The notes beneath the pieces are model-generated. The model was given only the letters and a program-made list of their open reading frames with translations. It had not been told where the DNA came from and did no database searches. Below, one piece after another: positions 56,729 to 64,000 of a stretch of 64,000 nt of DNA. How positions within the stretch are numbered: position 1 is the first letter of the stretch; the number at the start of each line of letters is the position of its first letter. The position numbers and the translations under genes were made by a program. The stretch covers positions 791,902-855,901 of the forward strand of contig NZ_JACVOX010000001.1 in assembly GCF_018882215.1 (NCBI RefSeq), read 5' to 3'. The DNA comes from Polynucleobacter sp. AP-Kaivos-20-H2 (lineage in GTDB: Bacteria > Pseudomonadota > Gammaproteobacteria > Burkholderiales > Burkholderiaceae).

Positions 56729-57356
56729 TCCGTTGAACTCTTTTATTTATCTTGCCTCACAAAGCCCTCGCCGCCAAGAGATCTTAAGGCAAATGGGTGT
56801 TCGCTTTGAAATGCTGTTACCAAGTCCTGATGAAGATAGTGAGAGTATCGAAATCCCTCTCCCACAAGAAAAAGCACGCCCCTATGTGGAGCGCGTTACC
56901 TTGGCAAAAAGTGCTGCAGCACTCAGCCGATGGAAAAAGGGTGGCTTACCTTGGGCTCCGATTCTCTGTGCCGATACCACTGTATGCTTACCCAACCATC
57001 CCGATGGTGAAATTTTGGGTAAACCGGTCGATGCAGCGGATGCTGCCCGAATTCTAGCTATGCTCAGCGGCAAAGTACATGAAGTACTCAGCTCGGTAGC
57101 GATCACTGTGAATCCCGATGAAAAACCCATACAGCTTGTACAGGTTTCTAAAGTTCAGTTTGCTGATTTGTCGATAGAGCAGATTGACACCTACATCGCC
57201 AGCGGCGAACCCTTTGGTAAGGCTGGCGCCTATGGCATACAGGGCTTGGGTGGGACTTTTATTCCCTCAATTCAGGGCAGCTATAGCGGTATCATGGGTC
57301 TACCTATTTATGAAACGAAGCTTTTACTAGATCGCGCCCAAGTTAGCAGCATATGA
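56721..57356 (+). CDS. maf: Maf-family nucleoside triphosphate pyrophosphatase (YhdE-like)
   Basis: Hydrolyses non-canonical and some canonical nucleoside triphosphates. It begins at GTG 56721, inside the rlmH end, as SNPLNSFIYLASQSPRRQEILRQMGV, with SxSPRR, then CADTTVCL (catalytic Asp), LSGKVHEVLSSVAI, and GEPFGKAGAYGIQGLGG. The last block identifies the YhdE (dTTP/UTP) subgroup rather than the YceF m7GTP group. A 25-residue insertion with a YVERVTLAKS stretch makes it 211 residues. Coupling to rng, as in E. coli (yhdE-rng), is kept by an ATGA overlap. Confidence 0.93.
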   Translation: MSNPLNSFIYLASQSPRRQEILRQMGVRFEMLLPSPDEDSESIEIPLPQEKARPYVERVTLAKSAAALSRWKKGGLPWAPILCADTTVCLPNHPDGEILGKPVDAADAARILAMLSGKVHEVLSSVAITVNPDEKPIQLVQVSKVQFADLSIEQIDTYIASGEPFGKAGAYGIQGLGGTFIPSIQGSYSGIMGLPIYETKLLLDRAQVSSI

Positions 57357-58816
57357 ACGAAGAAATACTAATTAATATCACCCCGCAAGAAACGCGCGTT
57401 GCTTTAATTCAGCAAGGAGCGGTTCAAGAGTTACAAATTGAGCGCACTCGCCAACGCGGTATTGTGGGAAATATCTACTTAGCCAAGGTAGTTCGTGTAC
57501 TGCCTGGCATGCAATCGGCATTTATCGAAATTGGTCTTGAGCGCACGGCATTTATGCACGTCGCTGATATCACACAAAATAATCCTCAAGCACAAATTGA
57601 AAAATTATTGTTTGAAGGTCAAACACTGTTAGTACAGGTATTAAAAGATCCTTTAGGAACTAAAGGTGCACGCTTAACAACCCAATTGAGTATTGCTGGA
57701 CGCAATTTAGTCTACCTACCCCCAGCAGGTAGCGATACCGCTACTGAAAAATATATTGGCGTTTCTCAGCGGATTGATCAACCTGAAGAACGCGAGGCCA
57801 TTAAGGCCCGTCTTGCAGGCCTGATGGCTGAAGATGAAAAAGGCGGCATCATCGTCCGTACTAGCGCTCAAGATGCATCCGACACAGAACTGCAGCATGA
57901 CATGCTTTACCTGCGAACTACCTGGGAAAACATTCATGCGACCATGAAACACAACCCGGCGCCTACCCTGCTCTATCAGGATCTTAGCCTAGCGGAGCGT
58001 GTATTACGAGATGTTGCAGGTGAAGACACCACTCAAATCCGTGTGGATTCTGCTGAGAATTTTGAGAAGCTCAAAGCATTTACGAATGCTTACATGCCCA
58101 ATCTTTTGGGCAAGCTGACTCTACATCGTGGCGAGCGCGCCCTCTTTGACTTATTTGATGTCGATGCAGAAATAAATAAAGCGCTGGGTCGCCGAGTCGA
58201 TCTCAAGTCTGGTGGCTATCTCATGATCGATCAAACAGAGTCGATGACTACGATTGATGTGAATACAGGGAGTTATGTAGGCGCTCGCAATCTCGATGAC
58301 ACTGTCTTTAAAACCAATCTAGAGGCAGCCCAAGCGATTGCACGTCAACTCCGCTTGCGCAATCTAGGTGGAATCATCATCATTGATTTCATAGACATGC
58401 TTGGCAAAGACCATCAAGAGTCTGTATTGCATGAACTCAAACGCAATCTTGAACGCGACCATGCTCGCACCTCAGTGAGTGACTTTTCCGCGTTGGGCTT
58501 AGTAGAAATGACCCGCAAACGGACGCGTGAGTCCTTAGCCCATATCACTTGTGAGCCATGTGCCACTTGCCTTGGCAAAGGTGAGATTAAAACGGCCCAA
58601 ACGATTTGTTATGAGATTTTGCGAGAAATTGTGCGAGAGCATCGCCAATTTAATCCCCGAGAATTTAGGATTGTGGCTGCACCTGATGTAATTGATTTAT
58701 TCCTAGAGGAAGAGAATCAATTCTTGGCGCAGTTGGGGGATTTCATTGGCAAGCCAATTACCCTGCAAGCGGAAGGTAGCTTCCGCCAAGAGCAATACGA
58801 TATTGTTCTGAGTTAA
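57353..58816 (+). CDS. rng: Ribonuclease G
   Basis: Endoribonuclease that matures the 5' end of 16S rRNA and decays some mRNAs. The start MNEEILINITPQETRVALIQQGAVQELQIERT is typical; an S1 RNA-binding domain follows (GNIYLAKVVRVLPGMQSAFIEIGLERTAFMHV, about 38-70). The DNase I-like catalytic part has TIDVNTGSYVG and IIIIDFIDM with the Mg-binding aspartates, then the zinc-link CEPCATCLGKG. At 487 residues it lacks the long C-terminal scaffold of RNase E. It closes the yebC-rng run and converges with msbA. Confidence 0.95.
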   Translation: MNEEILINITPQETRVALIQQGAVQELQIERTRQRGIVGNIYLAKVVRVLPGMQSAFIEIGLERTAFMHVADITQNNPQAQIEKLLFEGQTLLVQVLKDPLGTKGARLTTQLSIAGRNLVYLPPAGSDTATEKYIGVSQRIDQPEEREAIKARLAGLMAEDEKGGIIVRTSAQDASDTELQHDMLYLRTTWENIHATMKHNPAPTLLYQDLSLAERVLRDVAGEDTTQIRVDSAENFEKLKAFTNAYMPNLLGKLTLHRGERALFDLFDVDAEINKALGRRVDLKSGGYLMIDQTESMTTIDVNTGSYVGARNLDDTVFKTNLEAAQAIARQLRLRNLGGIIIIDFIDMLGKDHQESVLHELKRNLERDHARTSVSDFSALGLVEMTRKRTRESLAHITCEPCATCLGKGEIKTAQTICYEILREIVREHRQFNPREFRIVAAPDVIDLFLEEENQFLAQLGDFIGKPITLQAEGSFRQEQYDIVLS

Positions 58817-58826
58817 GTTTTCTGAA

Positions 58827-60590
58827 TTAAGCGTTAGAGAATTGGATGCGATGTAAGTTCGCATACAAGCCATCGTGCTTAATTAAATCCTCGTGAGAGC
58901 CATTCTCGACAATTTTGCCGTGCTCTAGAACCACAATTCTGTCGGCATGTTCAATAGTCGATAAACGGTGTGCAATTACTAAAGTCGTTCTATTAGCCAT
59001 TAAGGTATCTAGCGCTTCCTGAACCTGACGCTCGGATTCAGAATCTAAAGCTGATGTGGCTTCATCCAAAATCAGAATTGGTGCATCTTTATAAATAGCA
59101 CGCGCAATTGCCAAGCGCTGGCGTTGCCCACCAGACAGGCGATTACCGTTATCTCCCACCATGGAATCGATGCCATCCGGCAGTTCTTTGATCATAGCGC
59201 TGAGATTGGCAGCTTCTAATGCCTGCATCACGCGACCACGATCAATTCCCGCTGAGCCATTTGCGCCATATGCCACATTAGCAGCGATAGTGTCATTAAA
59301 GAGAATGACATCTTGACTCACAAATGCGATTTGTCGACGTACATCTGCGAGCACAATATCTTCCAGCGGAATGTCATCCAAGTAAATATGGCCACTAGTA
59401 GGTTTGAAGAATCGAGGTAACAAATTCACAAGCGTCGACTTACCGCCACCAGAAGGCCCCACAAAGGCAACCACTTCTCCAGGTTTAATAGTGAGATTGA
59501 TATTGCTTAAGGCATATTTACGTCCCGCCTCTTGCTGATAAGAGAACCCTACATCATCAAAACGAATAGCGCCTTTTGCCTTGTCAAGCGACTTCATGTT
59601 TTGATTGCGCTCTTGATCTTCCTCAAAAGGCTGATCCATCAATGCAAAAATCATCTCTGCTGCAGTGAGGCCACGCTGCAAAGGTTGATTGATATCCGCT
59701 AAATGCTTTAAGGGAGAAATCACCAACATCATTGCAGTAATGAAGGCGGCAAATCCACCAACAGTAGTACCTTCGGTAGCAGATTGCATCAAGGCAATCA
59801 CCAACACCACCGACAAAGCCATGGAGGCAATGAGTTGTGTAATTGGCTGATTTAGACCGCCAGCCACAGCAGACTTCAAGGCAAACTGGCGCAAGCGTTC
59901 TGCCTTTTGCATGAAGCGGGACATTTCATACTCTTCCGCACCATGTACTTTGACAATCTTATATCCCGCTGCAGCCTCTTCAACAATATAAGCAAGATCG
60001 CTTGTGAGCGTTTGCTGCTCCCTGTTAAGAGACCTTAAGCGACGATTAATTTTGCTCATGATGAATGCAATCACGGGAAAAATAATTAAAACGACTAAAG
60101 TCAACTGCCAATTTAAATAAATTAAATAACCAATTAAGCCAACGACCGTCAATGAATCTCGCACTAAGCTAATTAACATTGTTCCCATGACGGAGAGAAC
60201 GTTATTCACCTCAAAGACAACACCATTTATTAAAGTCGATGCCGAGTTCTTTTGAAAAAAAGTAGTGCTAGCGTTCAAAAGGGTTTGAAACATTTGCGCA
60301 CGTAACTTTAAAAGTACGGAGTTAATTACCCTAGTAAGTAAATAGTTCGACAAAAATTGGGCCAAACTTCGCACCAAAGCCAAACCTACCAAGAAAACAG
60401 GAACCTGCCAGAGCTTGCTATTGAGCTGCCCCGTAAAGCCTCTATCCAACAAAGGCTTCATTAAGGCGGGGATTGAGGTCTCGGCAGCAGCAACTAAAGC
60501 CATGGCCAAAAGTGATCCAATAATCAAGCCGTAATGGGGCTTGAGATACGTAATTAAGCGATTTAGGGCGGTACGGTCTTGAGCATTCAT
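58827..60590 (-). CDS. msbA: Lipid A export ABC transporter MsbA
   Basis: Flips core-lipid A across the inner membrane. Six N-terminal helices are followed by an ATPase domain with GPSGGGKST (Walker A), [15 protein letters not shown], and [20 protein letters not shown], and the switch His in [11 protein letters not shown] at 60590 ([21 protein letters not shown]) gives 587 residues, the normal length; the frame extends to 60896 only antisense to the glycosyltransferase gene. The start lies 10 bases from the divergent glycosyltransferase ATG at 60601. lpxK is not adjacent, unlike in many proteobacteria. Confidence 0.94.
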   Translation of the reverse strand: MNAQDRTALNRLITYLKPHYGLIIGSLLAMALVAAAETSIPALMKPLLDRGFTGQLNSKLWQVPVFLVGLALVRSLAQFLSNYLLTRVINSVLLKLRAQMFQTLLNASTTFFQKNSASTLINGVVFEVNNVLSVMGTMLISLVRDSLTVVGLIGYLIYLNWQLTLVVLIIFPVIAFIMSKINRRLRSLNREQQTLTSDLAYIVEEAAAGYKIVKVHGAEEYEMSRFMQKAERLRQFALKSAVAGGLNQPITQLIASMALSVVLVIALMQSATEGTTVGGFAAFITAMMLVISPLKHLADINQPLQRGLTAAEMIFALMDQPFEEDQERNQNMKSLDKAKGAIRFDDVGFSYQQEAGRKYALSNINLTIKPGEVVAFVGPSGGGKSTLVNLLPRFFKPTSGHIYLDDIPLEDIVLADVRRQIAFVSQDVILFNDTIAANVAYGANGSAGIDRGRVMQALEAANLSAMIKELPDGIDSMVGDNGNRLSGGQRQRLAIARAIYKDAPILILDEATSALDSESERQVQEALDTLMANRTTLVIAHRLSTIEHADRIVVLEHGKIVENGSHEDLIKHDGLYANLHRIQFSNA

Positions 60591-60600
60591 ATAATGAATT

Positions 60601-61362
60601 ATGCCCACCTTATCAGTCATACTCATCACCCGCAATGAAGAGGCCAATTTGGACGATTGTCTGGCCTCCCTAGAGGGGATCGCCCAGCAGATCGTGGTTG
60701 TAGATACCAACAGCTCTGACCGCACCCTTGAGATAGCCAAAAACCACGGGGCAACGATAGCCCAGCCGTCAGATTGGCCCGGTTTTGGGCCCCAAAAGAA
60801 CCGCGCCCTGGATTTAGCTACCAGCGAGTGGGTTCTCTCGCTGGATGCCGATGAAAGACTCACCCCTGCCCTAAGGTCAGAAATTTTGACGGCCATTCAC
60901 CATAGCGCCCATGTGGATTGCTTTGCCATCCCCAGGCTTTCTTGGTATTGCGGACGCTTCATCCGCCATTCTGGCTGGAGCCCGGATTATGTCGATCGTT
61001 TATTTAAACGCGGTACCGCTCGTTTCTCAGATGATTTGGTTCATGAACGCCTAGTTCCCAATGGCCAAGTCGCAAAATTAGAAAATCCCATGATGCATTA
61101 CAGCTTCATGAACTACTCTCAAGTGCTCCAAAAACTAGATCGCTACTCCACCGCCTCAGCAGAGCAAGCATTTGCCAGAGGTAAAACTAGCAGCCCTCTC
61201 AAGGCAGTTCTGCATGGTGCATGGGCATTTTTCCGGACCTATGTTTTGCGTGCGGGATTCTTAGATGGTCCTCAGGGATTTGCATTGGCGGTATCCAATG
61301 GTCAAGGAACCTATTACCGCTATATCAAGTTGTGGCACCTGAATCAGGAAGCCAGCAAATGA
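60601..61362 (+). CDS. Family 2 glycosyltransferase, WaaE/KdtX-like (LPS core)
   Basis: Probably adds a sugar to heptose I of the LPS inner core. The 253 residues start [23 protein letters not shown], followed by [51 protein letters not shown] with the DxD motif, and [36 protein letters not shown], which is the WaaE/KdtX pattern. The sugar cannot be stated. It opens a three-gene glycosyltransferase run, overlaps the next gene by ATGA, and is divergent from msbA. Confidence 0.9.
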   Translation: MPTLSVILITRNEEANLDDCLASLEGIAQQIVVVDTNSSDRTLEIAKNHGATIAQPSDWPGFGPQKNRALDLATSEWVLSLDADERLTPALRSEILTAIHHSAHVDCFAIPRLSWYCGRFIRHSGWSPDYVDRLFKRGTARFSDDLVHERLVPNGQVAKLENPMMHYSFMNYSQVLQKLDRYSTASAEQAFARGKTSSPLKAVLHGAWAFFRTYVLRAGFLDGPQGFALAVSNGQGTYYRYIKLWHLNQEASK

Positions 61363-62138
61363 TTTCGATTTTGTTGGCTACCTATAACTGGCCACAAGCG
61401 CTCAAGCTTTGCCTAGAATCTCTTGCTACGCAAACCGACAAGAACTTTGAAATCATCATCGCCGACGATGGCTCTACTGAGAGCACAAAACACCTCATTG
61501 ACTCCATTCAAGGCTCGCACCCCGCATCCATTACCCATCTTTGGCAAGAAGATCAAGGCTTTCAGAAAACCAAGATCCTCAATAAAGCAATTGCCGCAGC
61601 TCATAGTGATTACTTGGTTTTTCTGGATGGCGATTGCATTGTCCAGCCCGATTTTGTAGCGCGGCATCGTGCGTTGGCGCAAAAGGGATACTTAGTTACT
61701 GGCAGCAGAGTCCTACTCAATAAAAACCTGACCACCGAATTACTCACTTGGCCTCAGTGGAGTTTTGAGCGCTTTTGTTCAAACCTCATCAGCAAGCGCT
61801 TAAGTGGGGGCATCAATAAATATTGGCCCCTTAAAGTAAAGTTGGGCAATGGCTCTTGGCGTGACTACAAAAAATTTGTTTGGCGTCGCATCAAGGGTTG
61901 CAATATGGCTTGCTGGAAAGCCGATGCTGAAGCTGTCAATGGCTTTGATGAAACCATGACCGGCTGGGGTCATGAAGATGCCGACTTTATCTTCCGCCTG
62001 CAACACCATCGCATTCGCCGCAAGTCAGGCTCATGGTCTACTGAAGTACTGCATCTCTTTCATCAAATCCATGATCAAAGTAATGCCACCGAGAATGCTC
62101 GACGGGTTCGGGAGAAGATCTTGGCTAAGGCCCTTTAA
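61359..62138 (+). CDS. Family 2 glycosyltransferase with GT27-type C-terminal domain
   Basis: A 259-residue GT-A enzyme. ATG at 61359 ([25 protein letters not shown]) overlaps the preceding stop; the frame start at 61221 lies within the upstream gene. Motifs: EIIIADDGSTE, LVFLDGDCIVQPDF (DxD), and a C-terminal block GCNMACWKADAEAVNGFDETMTGWGHEDADFIFRL, characteristic of the galactosyltransferase C-terminal (Glyco_transf_7C) domain. It probably extends the LPS core; donor and acceptor are unknown. Confidence 0.9.
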   Translation: MISILLATYNWPQALKLCLESLATQTDKNFEIIIADDGSTESTKHLIDSIQGSHPASITHLWQEDQGFQKTKILNKAIAAAHSDYLVFLDGDCIVQPDFVARHRALAQKGYLVTGSRVLLNKNLTTELLTWPQWSFERFCSNLISKRLSGGINKYWPLKVKLGNGSWRDYKKFVWRRIKGCNMACWKADAEAVNGFDETMTGWGHEDADFIFRLQHHRIRRKSGSWSTEVLHLFHQIHDQSNATENARRVREKILAKAL

Positions 62139-62152
62139 GCATTCGCACTGCC

Positions 62153-63310
62153 ATGACTACATACTCCACACTCAAACCTAAAAAGGTTTTATTTATTGCC
62201 ACGAGGCAAATTGGAGACGTATTAGTAACAACACCCCTCATTAGTAAGGCTAGAGAGCTTTGGCCTCATGCGGAGTTTCATTTTTTAGGTTATCGCGGCA
62301 AGCTAGAGATGCTTCATGGCAATCCTGATATTGCTGAAGTGATAGAAACTTCGGATCGACCAGGTTTTGGTGAATATCTATCACTTTTTAATCGCCTGTT
62401 TCAGCGTTATGACTTAGCAGTAGTGACGCAGCCAAGCGATCGCGCCTACTTGTATGGTCTAGTAGCCGCCTTTAGAAGAGTTGGCGTTCTTGGTGGCCAC
62501 CCGCAAGGCAAAGATGCACAAGATCAACAAAATCGCAGCAAGAGTGAGAAGCAAAATGCCTGGAAGAAATTTATCTGCATGCACACAGTGGATGTTGACT
62601 ACTTTCAGCAGCATGTCATCACTGAAAAACTGCGCCTACTAGAGGTCTTTTTTAAAAACCGAGCTGAATTATTTTCCAAACCAATTTCAGTTACCCCGCC
62701 TGCTGGAGAACCCTTAACGCCGGCCATTACCAACGAACTTAAGCAACCTTATGTCGTTGTACACCCAGGACCCCTAACTGCCTATAAACGTTGGCCTCTA
62801 GGGTATTGGCAAGAGCTCATCACCTGGCTCGTAAGGCAGAACTTCCAGGTAATCCTTAGCGCCTCACCTGCTAAGCAAGATATACAACTCAATCACGACA
62901 TCATTTCCTTGTTGGATGAAGAGGTTAAGAAAAAAGTTATCAATGCTGCTGGTAAATTATCTATCCCCCAAGCAGGCACTTTGATTCGTGGTGCTGCTTT
63001 GTATATCGGAGTTGATACCTCAATCACCCACTTAGCAGCAGCATGCAATACGCCTACCATCGCCCTCTTTGGCGCCACTCCGCCAACGAACTTTGGCCCA
63101 TGGCCCAATGGTTTTATTGGTGAACAGCCATATCAATTGCGTGCTCGCACTCAAACTGTAGGCAATGTCACCATTCTGCAAGGCCCTGGTGAATGCGTAC
63201 CTTGTCGTAAAGCCGGATGCCTAGATAAGGCCGATAGTTATAGTGAGTGCTTGGACCTGCTAGAACCCGAGCAAGTCATTGAGGCCGTTCGGAAAGCATT
63301 ACCGAACTAG
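62153..63310 (+). CDS. Family 9 glycosyltransferase (heptosyltransferase-like)
   Basis: A GT-B enzyme of 385 residues resembling LPS heptosyltransferases (WaaQ/WaaF/WaaC). It starts KKVLFIATRQIGDVLVTTPLISKARELWPHAEFHFLGYRGK, with the KxLxIxxxxIGD pattern, and has VVHPGPLTAYKRWPLGYWQELI, then GAALYIGVDTSITHLAAACNTPTIALFGATPP, which is the ADP-heptose binding region (D-T-x-x-x-H-L-A-A). Near the end there is a cysteine cluster (CVPCRKAGCL...SYSECLDLL) that may bind a metal or form disulfides, as seen in some WaaQ proteins. It follows the GT2 gene by 14 bases. Confidence 0.92.
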   Translation: MTTYSTLKPKKVLFIATRQIGDVLVTTPLISKARELWPHAEFHFLGYRGKLEMLHGNPDIAEVIETSDRPGFGEYLSLFNRLFQRYDLAVVTQPSDRAYLYGLVAAFRRVGVLGGHPQGKDAQDQQNRSKSEKQNAWKKFICMHTVDVDYFQQHVITEKLRLLEVFFKNRAELFSKPISVTPPAGEPLTPAITNELKQPYVVVHPGPLTAYKRWPLGYWQELITWLVRQNFQVILSASPAKQDIQLNHDIISLLDEEVKKKVINAAGKLSIPQAGTLIRGAALYIGVDTSITHLAAACNTPTIALFGATPPTNFGPWPNGFIGEQPYQLRARTQTVGNVTILQGPGECVPCRKAGCLDKADSYSECLDLLEPEQVIEAVRKALPN

Positions 63311-63324
63311 ATCAACCAATACGA

Positions 63325-64000
63325 TCAGTGATACTGAATCTGTACAGGATCTTTTTGCTTAGAAGCTAGGATTTGATTTAAGCCATGCAAGCAGGCATCG
63401 TCAGGATAGATGCGCAACTCTTCTGGGAACTGCATCAAGCAAGCGCCGCCACTAGTAGTCACAGCAGCCGTCAGCATTAAACCCTTCATACCATCGTTCG
63501 ATCCCGGCGCAGCAGGAGCAGATGCGCCAAGCTTAGGATCACGTACACGATTGGCCATAAGATAGGGATTAATTTGGCTACGGAGCATCTTGATATCAAT
63601 TGCGTTATCAATGCAGACATGCACATTACGGGCAAAGCGCATACGCGCACCTGTGATATCCATTACCGCCTCAGACACAATGCGCATGCCGCCTGAGAAC
63701 TTGTCAGGCGTCACATTGACCTTGGCAACCAAGAGCTCATCTTCTTTTAACCAAGAACGATTGGGCTCGTAGACTTCGCTATACAAGGTCACTTCGAGGG
63801 CAGCAGAGCCATCATCGATAGTTGCAATCATCATACGACCGCGTTGACCAGTGAGCATTCGTGCTGAAGTGATAATGCCGGCAATGAGTTGATCTTTACC
63901 CTCCGCTACCTTAGCCAAAGGCTGACGAATAAAGTGAGAAGTTTCATCACGATAGGCATCAAACATATGACCTGTTAGGCAAAGACCCAAGGCGGTCTTC
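63325..64000 (-). CDS. dnaE: DNA polymerase III alpha subunit, C-terminal part (5' end outside window)
   Basis: The last 224 or so residues of the replicative polymerase. The visible frame continues past the right edge, reading KTALGLCLTGHMFDAYR at the border, the conserved EKExLGxYLTGHP segment. Then comes an OB-fold with IAGIITSARMLTGQRGRMMIATIDDGSAALEVTLYSEVY, and a C-terminal tau-binding region GLMLTAAVTTSGGACLMQFPEELRIYPDD. The match to DnaE is confident, but the active site lies outside. It converges with the GT9 gene, 14 bases between stops. Confidence 0.9.
   Translation of the reverse strand, partial: KTALGLCLTGHMFDAYRDETSHFIRQPLAKVAEGKDQLIAGIITSARMLTGQRGRMMIATIDDGSAALEVTLYSEVYEPNRSWLKEDELLVAKVNVTPDKFSGGMRIVSEAVMDITGARMRFARNVHVCIDNAIDIKMLRSQINPYLMANRVRDPKLGASAPAAPGSNDGMKGLMLTAAVTTSGGACLMQFPEELRIYPDDACLHGLNQILASKQKDPVQIQYH

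Noticed and set aside
58827-60896. MsbA starting at 60896 (689 residues)
   Set aside because: The extra 102 residues are antisense to the glycosyltransferase gene and do not resemble MsbA; ATG at 60590 gives the normal length.

Overview
The window looks like a chromosomal segment of a free-living betaproteobacterium of the Burkholderiaceae, most likely Polynucleobacter or a close relative. The reasons are a base composition in the mid-forties percent GC, compact gene packing, a DUF3460 gene next to scpA, a zapA-6S RNA pair, and housekeeping proteins of burkholderial type. This assignment is an inference from gene content; no database search was run. I see no insertion sequence, prophage, integrase or CRISPR array.

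Layout. 1-6.9 kb: an amino-acid permease (cut by the window edge), tcdA, pdxH, msrA, an aldehyde dehydrogenase, a DEAD-box RNA helicase behind a structured leader, and ubiC. 6.9-14.3 kb: hemD-hemC facing argH, an orphan TRAP permease pair, an unknown lipoprotein, and a YefM-YoeB toxin-antitoxin module with a recognisable operator. 14.3-22.8 kb: an Orn/Lys/Arg decarboxylase coupled to a Kir-type potassium channel, dcd, fdhD, metG, then DUF3460-scpA-panC. 22.8-27.7 kb: a probable six-gene amino-acid uptake operon (ABC transporter, CycA-like permease, cupin).

27.8-34.5 kb is an oxalate/formyl-CoA island: a Crp/Fnr regulator, oxalyl-CoA decarboxylase, two formyl-CoA transferases, a stand-alone PAS protein, and a formyltransferase that resembles the hydrolase domain of 10-formyltetrahydrofolate dehydrogenase rather than Fmt. 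A perfect FNR-like palindrome lies exactly at -41.5 of a candidate oxc promoter. The neighbouring regulator has the FNR-type ExxSR recognition helix but no iron-sulphur cysteines. I consider this the most interesting system here: oxalate is activated and decarboxylated to formyl-CoA, whose formyl group may be passed to folate instead of only being released as formate.

34.5-38.6 kb: a cobalamin riboswitch with a two-tier hairpin ahead of a BtuB-like receptor, a small coiled-coil gene, zapA, 6S RNA overlapping the end of zapA and reaching the ribosome-binding site of the next gene, and a TauE/SafE permease. 38.6-45.5 kb: a malonate-utilisation cluster (malonyl-CoA decarboxylase, TRAP transporter DctPQM, malonyl-CoA synthetase) with a LysR regulator and an AT-rich 25-bp inverted repeat upstream.

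45.5-64 kb is mostly core: lgt, holC, pepA, lptF-lptG, cysB, tRNA-Leu(CAA), then a long plus-strand run yebC-purD-hemF-nadD-rsfS-rlmH-maf-rng, followed by msbA head-to-head with three LPS-type glycosyltransferase genes, and the 3' end of dnaE.
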